Positions 5,695 through 10,402 of a stretch of DNA of 10,402 bases are shown in pieces (the first letter of the stretch is position 1; every line of letters begins with the position of its first letter). The stretch spans positions 18,385 through 28,786 of the forward strand of contig CAJUCK010000011.1 of NCBI GenBank assembly GCA_910585395.1, in the 5' to 3' direction. The DNA is from an uncultured Lachnospiraceae bacterium. GTDB lineage: Bacteria > Bacillota > Clostridia > Lachnospirales > Lachnospiraceae. The notes under the pieces were generated by a model. That model was not told the DNA's origin. It saw only the letters and a program-made list of their open reading frames with translations, and ran no database searches. The position numbers and the translations under genes were made by a program.

Positions 5695-7500
5695 ATGAGT
5701 ATTATCAATGTGAGTGAGGAGAAATGTGTGGGGTGTAATGCGTGTGTCAGGGCATGTCCTACGAGTGAGGCGAATGTCGCACGAATGGATGAAACGGGAC
5801 AGCTTCGTATTTTGATTAATGATGATAAATGTATTAAATGCGGGGCATGTATCAAAGCATGTTCTCATGGGGCAAGATCATTTTATGATGACACAGACGC
5901 TTTTCTGGATGATTTGAAGTCAGGAAAAGAGATTGCGGTTATTGTGGCGCCCTCTATTAAAGAACATCCGGGCAAAAAACTGATTTCTCAGCCCTGTGCG
6001 GCTGTAGTCAATTATGTGCTTTATCACAAGCCAGAATTGATACCGCATCTTTCTCCTATACAGAGTCCTATGATGTGCATTGCTATATACGTGCGTAAGG
6101 TTCTGGGATTCCGAGGAAAGATTGCAGCATTGTCTCCCTGTATTGCCAAGATTGATGAATTTCACGATACAGGTGTGATTAATTATAATGTCACTATGGA
6201 ACATCTGAAAGAATATTTTCAGGAAAATGGAATTACATTTCCCACAGAAAAGATATACAGCGAGTTTGAATTTGATGCATGTCAGGGATGGGAGGGAAAT
6301 ATTTTTCCCCGTCCTGGCGGACTGATGAAGAATCTCCTGGTTCATGCACCAGAGATGGAGATCACCACTTCCGAGGGAACTCAGCGTCTTTATGAAGAAC
6401 TAGACAGTTATCTGGATCAGAAACCAGACGCACTGCCTACCGTTTTCGACGTGCTGAATTGTGAATATGGATGTAATGGCGGGCCGGCTACCGGCAAAGA
6501 CTGCCAGCGATTTATAATGAATGATATTATGCATCAAGTGGAGCGTTACAGCAGGAAACAGCGTAAGGCAAATACCACTAAAAAAGGTGTTGACAAGCAG
6601 TATGAAGAATTTGACAAGAATTTAAGAGTAGAAGATTTTCTCCGGACTTATGAAGGAAAGAAGACAGAGACTAAGAATATTACGGAGGCTGATATTGAAA
6701 AGGCATATAAAGATTTAGGAAAATATACAGATATTGAACGGCATTTTGACTGTCATGCCTGCGGGTATAAATCCTGTCGTGAGATGGCCATTGCCCTTGC
6801 CAGAGGAATCAATGAGAAAGAAAACTGTTATGAATATATGATGAAGATGATACGTGAAGAGAGGCAGAAGGTTTCAGAGGTAAATCAGGAAGTTCTGACT
6901 ATGAATCATGAGCTGATGGAGATATTTGGTGAACTTTCGCAGAATATCAATAGTGTCAGGGCAGAAGCGGAGGCAATTCGCAACGTGGGAGTTAAGAGCT
7001 CAGAAGATATGCAGAATGTATCAGAACATATGATTGATCTAAAACAGTTGAATCAAAAGATTTTGGATTCTATGGGAAATATTAATGAGAGTGTTGATAA
7101 ATATAATGAAATGACTCATGATGTGGAGAAAATTGCAGGCAAGATCAATCTGCTCTCTTTGAATGCGGCAATTGAGGCTGCAAGAGCAGGGGAAGCAGGC
7201 AGAGGATTTGCAGTGGTTGCCACGAATATCAGAGAACTGTCAGACAGTTCCAAGGAATCTGTGGGAAGCGCCAGAGAAAATGATGAAGAGATACATAACG
7301 CGATGGAAGATATAAATGTGGTAATTGAAAGATTTGACACTACCATCGGTGAACTTTTGACAGCAGTAGAAGAGGCAATCGGCGGAGCTAGACAGACTTC
7401 TGAAAACAGTGAACATATTAAGATGTCCATGGAGAAAGTAAGTCATATTGCTGAGAAAGTGCAGAAGGTTATCCGCGATACAAATAATATTTTAAATTAA
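5695..7500 (+). CDS. Ferredoxin / [FeFe]-hydrogenase-like / Fe-S / MCP-signalling fusion protein
   Basis: A 601-residue soluble sensor-like protein. Domains in order: (1) two 4Fe-4S ferredoxin motifs, Cys11/14/17/21 and Cys46/49/52/56; (2) a [FeFe]-hydrogenase large-subunit C-terminal domain, about residues 75-280; (3) a CxxC-x4-C-x16-C Fe-S domain with Cys353, 356, 361 and 378; (4) a coiled coil and a methyl-accepting chemotaxis signalling hairpin with its conserved tip at about 490-509 (NAAIEAARAGEAGRGF). By alignment from memory to Clostridium hydrogenase CpI, the four [4Fe-4S]H cysteines remain (Cys101, Cys149, Cys256, Cys260). The proton-transfer cysteine next to the first is Pro100. About 45-50 residues usually found between the VAPSIK block and the SQPC block are absent at residues 89/90. 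There are no membrane helices. The ATG at 5695 is chosen for the GGAG at 5685-5688; a TTG at 5674 is in frame but unsupported. The likely role is cytosolic redox or H2 sensing feeding a CheA-type pathway; it is unlikely to be a catalytic hydrogenase. Confidence 0.92.
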   Translation: MSIINVSEEKCVGCNACVRACPTSEANVARMDETGQLRILINDDKCIKCGACIKACSHGARSFYDDTDAFLDDLKSGKEIAVIVAPSIKEHPGKKLISQPCAAVVNYVLYHKPELIPHLSPIQSPMMCIAIYVRKVLGFRGKIAALSPCIAKIDEFHDTGVINYNVTMEHLKEYFQENGITFPTEKIYSEFEFDACQGWEGNIFPRPGGLMKNLLVHAPEMEITTSEGTQRLYEELDSYLDQKPDALPTVFDVLNCEYGCNGGPATGKDCQRFIMNDIMHQVERYSRKQRKANTTKKGVDKQYEEFDKNLRVEDFLRTYEGKKTETKNITEADIEKAYKDLGKYTDIERHFDCHACGYKSCREMAIALARGINEKENCYEYMMKMIREERQKVSEVNQEVLTMNHELMEIFGELSQNINSVRAEAEAIRNVGVKSSEDMQNVSEHMIDLKQLNQKILDSMGNINESVDKYNEMTHDVEKIAGKINLLSLNAAIEAARAGEAGRGFAVVATNIRELSDSSKESVGSARENDEEIHNAMEDINVVIERFDTTIGELLTAVEEAIGGARQTSENSEHIKMSMEKVSHIAEKVQKVIRDTNNILN

Positions 7501-7504
7501 AAAG

Positions 7505-7541
7505 ACTGCTGTGCAGTGATGAAAGATCACAGCACAGCAGT
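7505..7541. terminator. Bidirectional terminator between convergent genes
   Basis: Arms 7505-7520 and 7526-7541 pair over 16 positions with a single A-A mismatch around a GAAAG loop. On the + strand it is followed by TAATTTTA and ends the MCP-fusion transcript. On the - strand the hairpin runs into CTTTTTAATTT, a better U-tract, and ends the spermidine-synthase-like gene. Confidence 0.85.
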
Positions 7542-7594
7542 AATTTTATGCCTGCTGGCAATGAGGATGCAGCCATGTTTACACGGGGATTTGA

Positions 7595-9175
7595 TTATAA
7601 AATATCTCCCAGGTAAAGATCACGATAATAATCCAGCTCATCTGCAATAATCTCATCTAATACACGCATTCCCAGTACCTCCACAGGCGCTTTGTCGTCA
7701 GTGAGAATGAGATTGCCTGCTTCCCGGCGGGTAAGATTTTCCGAGATGTTTTTCATCATGTCCTGCAGAACAGTATCTGTAATGTTGTTGTATCCATCCT
7801 GGAAGGTTTTTAATGCGTCAGAATTCTGAAATGCAAAGACTTCACAGTTTGTGCCGCCCTGTACAGGAATCGTATAGACGTTGTGGAATACAGAACTGAT
7901 CGTATCACAGAGATAGTCGTTGATAGAGTGTTCGGACTGAGATTTCATATTCATGTTTACTACCATAACTCCATTGGCTGTCAGATGTTTTTCCACTTCT
8001 TTGAAAAATTCCGCAGAGGACATTTGAAATGGAATGGTGATGTCCTGGTAGGCATCTACCATGATAACATCATATTTTTTGTCGGTAGAGGAAAGATAGG
8101 AACGTCCGTCGTAGACAGATACGTCTACGGTGTCTGGCAGTTCAAAATATTGAGATGCCAGTTTTGAAATTTTTTCGTCAATTTCTACTCCTTCAATGGA
8201 AGCGCCGGGAAAATATTCACAGCAGTATTTGGCGAAGGTTCCTGTGCCCAGCCCTAGAATCAGAATATTGCCGGTTCTGTCCATCTGAGGGATTCCAGCC
8301 ATGAAAGGCGCTGCGAGTGCATAGTCATAGTACATGCCCGTTAATTTCGCATTTTTCATCAGTATAGACTGCACACCGAAAAGTACATTGGTAGAAAGAA
8401 TTACAGACGTGTCTGTTTCTTTTACCTGCAGGTAGTTGTAAATAGATTCATCTTCCAGAGTAATGTCATTTTCCCAAAAGGCAAAGCTGAAAGTGGAAGA
8501 GGAAAGTCCCAAAATCACAATCAGCGCCAGAGTCAGCGCGCATTTCACCAGTTTTTTCTTCATCTGCAGAAAGTATACAATGCTGATAGCAGCGAGGACG
8601 CCGGAAAAGATTAAAAAAGTTATGGCAGTGCCCACAGCTGGGATGGTGACAAAGGTGGGAAGGAAAGTTCCTATAATACTGCCAATCGTGTTCAAGGCTC
8701 CAAGTTCTCCTACCGTTCTGCCATTGTCATCCAGGCTGTTCACAGAGTATTTGACCAGGGAGGGCGTAACAGTTCCAAGAAGCACGCAGGGAAAGGCAAA
8801 TACAGCAAGACAGGCAAAGAGAGCTGCCCATACCAGAAAATTTTTAGTGATAAAAACAGCGAGCAGAAGAGAAATACCAGCAATGAGATATCTTCCTGCA
8901 AAAGGAATCAGTGCAATCCATACAGCGGCAAGAAGGAGTCTTCCATAGAGCTTGTCTGGGGAAGGATTTTTATCAGCAATCCGCCCGCCCCAAACATTCC
9001 CCAATGCCATGGCAATCATAATGACTCCGATAATGACAGTCCAGACAATTTGCGAGGAACTGAAATAGGGAGCCATCAGACGGCTTGCACCTAGTTCTAC
9101 TGCCATTACGGACATTCCAGCAAAAAATTCTGTAATGTACAAAAAATATTTGTTGTGCAAAATGTTTTTCTTCAT
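7595..9175 (-). CDS. Multi-pass membrane protein fused to a spermidine-synthase-like domain
   Basis: The product is 526 residues from the ATG at 9175. The N-terminal part (about residues 8-245) has roughly seven to nine hydrophobic helices and resembles the transporter-like half of fused MFS/spermidine synthase proteins (MSVMAVELGASRLMAPYFSS near the start). The C-terminal part (about 245-526) is a class I methyltransferase-like fold. It has the motif I glycines GLGTG at 308-312, an acidic GVEID at 329-333 for the ribose of the cofactor, DGR at 356-358 and VDAY at 373-376, as in aminopropyltransferases. It may make or modify a polyamine at the membrane, but many fused members lack proven activity, so the substrate is open. 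An ATG at 9202 is also in frame; neither start has a well-spaced ribosome binding site. The 9175 start is preferred because a likely -10 at 9212-9217 would leave no leader for 9202. No adenosylmethionine decarboxylase gene is near. Confidence 0.86.
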   Translation of the reverse strand: MKKNILHNKYFLYITEFFAGMSVMAVELGASRLMAPYFSSSQIVWTVIIGVIMIAMALGNVWGGRIADKNPSPDKLYGRLLLAAVWIALIPFAGRYLIAGISLLLAVFITKNFLVWAALFACLAVFAFPCVLLGTVTPSLVKYSVNSLDDNGRTVGELGALNTIGSIIGTFLPTFVTIPAVGTAITFLIFSGVLAAISIVYFLQMKKKLVKCALTLALIVILGLSSSTFSFAFWENDITLEDESIYNYLQVKETDTSVILSTNVLFGVQSILMKNAKLTGMYYDYALAAPFMAGIPQMDRTGNILILGLGTGTFAKYCCEYFPGASIEGVEIDEKISKLASQYFELPDTVDVSVYDGRSYLSSTDKKYDVIMVDAYQDITIPFQMSSAEFFKEVEKHLTANGVMVVNMNMKSQSEHSINDYLCDTISSVFHNVYTIPVQGGTNCEVFAFQNSDALKTFQDGYNNITDTVLQDMMKNISENLTRREAGNLILTDDKAPVEVLGMRVLDEIIADELDYYRDLYLGDIL

Positions 9176-9211
9176 ATTATATGTGTCAACCTTTCTGTTC
9201 ATTTGATTTTC

Positions 9212-9220
9212 ATTCTAACA
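9212..9220 (-). promoter_or_regulatory. Possible extended -10 promoter for the spermidine-synthase-like gene
   Basis: On the - strand this reads TGTTAGAAT, an extended -10 (TGn plus TAGAAT). No clear -35 lies 16-18 bases upstream. Transcription would start near 9205, giving a leader of about 30 bases to the ATG at 9175. Confidence 0.35.
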
Positions 9221-9296
9221 TAGGAACAACAGAAAAAACAGAAAAATTTTTATTTGATATGAATAAAAACAGAAAAACGGCCAATAATAGTATTAT

Positions 9297-9430
9297 CCGA
9301 AAGAACAAAGCCCCCACTTGTTACTTTCGGGGAAGTGATACACTTTGAACCAAAGATAAGGTTAAATACTTATCCTCCCCTTTTTGAAATCCCCATAGGC
9401 GGCAATGGCGCTGTCTGTGGGGATTTTTTT
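9297..9430 (+). ncRNA. Putative structured small RNA ending in an intrinsic terminator
   Basis: A densely paired segment outside any gene. Hairpin A (9297-9330): CCGAAAG plus AACAA pairs with TTGTT and CTTTCGG, 12 bp with one bulged A and a C-rich loop. Hairpin B (9333-9345): AAGTG/CACTT with a 3-base loop. Hairpin C (9343-9355): CTTTG/CAAAG, sharing bases with B, so the two exclude each other. Hairpin D (9355-9374): GATAAG/CTTATC. The last element is a 9-bp terminator with T7. GGGG at 9329-9332 could also pair with CCCC at 9377-9380 or 9391-9394, suggesting alternative folds. UUGAACC at 9345-9351 followed by GGUU resembles an element of E. coli 6S RNA, but the long rod of 6S cannot be built here. 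No convincing promoter is visible upstream. It could instead be a leader of the next gene, though that gene has its own promoter. Confidence 0.42.
9387..9430 (+). terminator. Intrinsic terminator
   Basis: AAATCCCCA (9387-9395) pairs perfectly with TGGGGATTT (9418-9426) around a 22-base loop. T9424-T9430 is an uninterrupted run of seven, shared between stem and tail. No + strand protein gene lies upstream before 7500, so it must serve a noncoding transcript or read-through. Confidence 0.78.
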
Positions 9431-9577
9431 CTTTTCTATCATTGAGAAAAATTCTGCCGCATTATGAAGACAAAATAAAAGGCCTCCATTCATTTTATGC
9501 CTATACGGCAGCCTGTGGTCAAGAAGAAATATATTTAGTAACATTAGGGAATTTTTAATAATTCTTGTAAAAATCCT
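9431..9577. other. Intergenic stretch upstream of the SEC-C gene promoter
   Basis: AT-rich sequence without a credible gene. CTGCCG (9454-9459) and CGGCAG (9506-9511) form a 6-bp inverted repeat about 46 bases apart, with no T-run after it on either strand. A 60-codon frame on the - strand crosses it but lacks a ribosome binding site and any recognisable motif. Confidence 0.4.
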
Positions 9578-9606
9578 TTGAAAAATTTCGGTAAATGAGT
9601 TATACT
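9578..9606 (+). promoter_or_regulatory. Sigma-A promoter for the SEC-C protein gene
   Basis: TTGAAA (9578-9583), 17-base spacer, TATACT (9601-9606). Transcription should start near 9613. The leader of about 60 bases begins with a small hairpin, TGTG(T)AAAAACACA at about 9615-9628. Confidence 0.78.
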
Positions 9607-9673
9607 ATGAAATATGTGTAAAAACACAATGAGTTGTAGTGATAGAGAATAGTAACAAAGGATGGGAATTAAT

Positions 9674-10177
9674 ATGGCATTATTAGAACAATGGAGAAGT
9701 GTTGCATACAATCAGGAAGCAAATAAAGGAGAGATTCAGCGGTTCTGGCAGAGATATTTTCTGCTGGAGAAAGGAGTATATGAGCAATTGCTCGAGAACC
9801 CAGAGGAAACAGTTGAAGGAACCGTTAAGGAATTAGCAGAAAAATATGATTTGTCTGTAATGGAAATGGCAGGATTTCTGGATGGAATCAATGAAAGCCT
9901 GATTGAGGCAAATCCTATCGAAGAGATGGAAGAAGATACAAAGGTCAGCCTCGCATTTGATAAAGAAAAGCTCTATAAAAACATGGTAGATGCTAAAGCA
10001 GACTGGCTCTATGAACTGCCGCAATGGGAGAGAATTTTTGATGAAGATACCCGGCACAGATTGTATCTGGAACAGAAGAAGTCCGGCACCATCATCAAAG
10101 AACAGAAAATTTATCCCAATGATCCATGTCCTTGCGGAAGTGGTAAGAAATATAAGAAATGCTGTGGAAGAAATTAA
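9674..10177 (+). CDS. SEC-C zinc-motif domain protein
   Basis: The product is 167 residues. The C-terminus carries a complete SEC-C motif, PNDPCPCGSGKKYKKCCG, with the zinc ligands as CxC-x8-CC. This is the metal-binding tail known from SecA and from many small proteins of unknown role. The first 145 residues are helical and charged, with a conserved-looking block (EQWRSVAYNQEA) near the start and an acidic middle (EEMEEDTK); I cannot name this part. The ATG at 9674 is preferred, with AAAGGA at 9657-9662 and GGGA at 9664-9667 upstream; an ATG at 9662 is in frame but lies inside that site. It has its own promoter and no obvious partner gene or clear terminator. SEC-C tails often contact ribosomes or SecB-like partners, but no function can be assigned here. 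Confidence 0.88.
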   Translation: MALLEQWRSVAYNQEANKGEIQRFWQRYFLLEKGVYEQLLENPEETVEGTVKELAEKYDLSVMEMAGFLDGINESLIEANPIEEMEEDTKVSLAFDKEKLYKNMVDAKADWLYELPQWERIFDEDTRHRLYLEQKKSGTIIKEQKIYPNDPCPCGSGKKYKKCCGRN

Positions 10178-10219
10178 AATATCCTCTTTACAGAACGGAA
10201 GAAAGAAGTTACAATATAG

Positions 10220-10402
10220 TTCAGACAAAGCGTTGATAAGAAGAGTACGTTGTGGAATGTTGAATGTGCTGTAATATACAGCCATGAGCAGAGAGAACCG
10301 CCAATGGATTTTTTATCCTGGTGCTGGAAGCGGTTTGACAGGAAGCATCCGAAGACCACCTTGGAGCGGCTTTCAAATAGCCCGGTGATTCCGTTACCAT
10401 CA
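10220..10402 (+). other. Unassigned open frame at the right edge
   Basis: After the SEC-C gene, one + strand frame stays open from 10220 to the edge (61 codons), with an internal ATG at 10304 and a TTG at 10250. Neither has a good ribosome binding site. The encoded stretch after 10304 (MDFLSWCWKRFDRKHP) is rich in aromatic and basic residues and I do not recognise it. A - strand frame is also open here, entering from the right edge and ending at 10174, so coding on either strand is uncertain. GCTGTA/TACAGC at 10268-10282 is a tight hairpin without a T-run. This may be the end of a neighbouring gene or noncoding sequence. Confidence 0.22.

Noticed and set aside
5920..6345. 141-codon - strand frame
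   Set aside because: Antisense to the hydrogenase-like domain, whose + strand frame has clear family motifs. No start signal.
8463..8948. 161-codon + strand frame
   Set aside because: It lies antisense to the membrane half of the spermidine-synthase-like gene, has no ribosome binding site and reads as low-complexity basic/hydroxyl-rich sequence.
9229..9277. Three copies of ACAGAAAAA (9229, 9238, 9269)
   Set aside because: Short, A-rich and irregularly spaced; expected by chance in such AT-rich sequence. Not a CRISPR or an iteron array.
9217..9430. 6S RNA (ssrS)
   Set aside because: Only a UUGAACC...GGUU element is reminiscent of 6S. I could not pair the 5' and 3' ends into the long closing stem or form the central bubble.
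9362..9544. 60-codon - strand frame in the intergenic region
   Set aside because: No ribosome binding site, no motif, and it runs across the terminator hairpin of the opposite strand.

Overview
The window looks like the chromosome of a low-to-moderate GC, anaerobic Gram-positive gut bacterium, most likely a Lachnospiraceae-type Clostridia. The signs are strong AGGAGG-type ribosome binding sites, a TTG start, consensus sigma-A promoters, a FeoB-associated Cys-rich mini-protein, and a cytosolic chemoreceptor-like protein built on a ferredoxin/[FeFe]-hydrogenase-like module. No phage, insertion sequence, CRISPR, rRNA or tRNA is visible.

Region 1 (1-4600, + strand) is a tight hexuronate utilisation operon. 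It encodes a GPH-type sugar:cation symporter (5' end cut by the window edge), mannonate dehydratase UxuA, an SDR-type fructuronate reductase and uronate isomerase UxaC. Together they take up a hexuronide or hexuronate and run D-glucuronate -> D-fructuronate -> D-mannonate -> 2-keto-3-deoxygluconate. The later KDG kinase and aldolase are not in the window.

Region 2 (4601-5570, + strand) holds two small genes. The first is a 50-residue Cys-rich membrane protein of the FeoB-associated type. Its near-consensus promoter is overlapped by a perfect inverted repeat, probably an iron-responsive operator. After a strong terminator comes a TTG-started, single-pass, exported hypothetical protein.

Region 3 (5571-7541, + strand) is one long gene behind a perfect TTGACA-N17-TATAAT promoter. 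It joins a 2x[4Fe-4S] ferredoxin domain, a [FeFe]-hydrogenase-like H-cluster domain, a further Fe-S domain and a methyl-accepting chemotaxis signalling hairpin, with no membrane segment. The hydrogenase-like domain appears to lack about 45-50 residues that the family normally has. A long two-way terminator separates this gene from the next, convergent gene.

Region 4 (7595-9220, - strand) is a multi-pass membrane protein fused to a spermidine-synthase-like domain. Region 5 (9203-9673) is a 470-base intergenic stretch. It contains a hairpin-rich segment ending in a strong terminator, possibly an uncharacterised small RNA, then a good promoter. Region 6 (9674-10402) is a SEC-C zinc-motif protein, followed by about 225 bases with no confident gene and an open frame running off the right edge.
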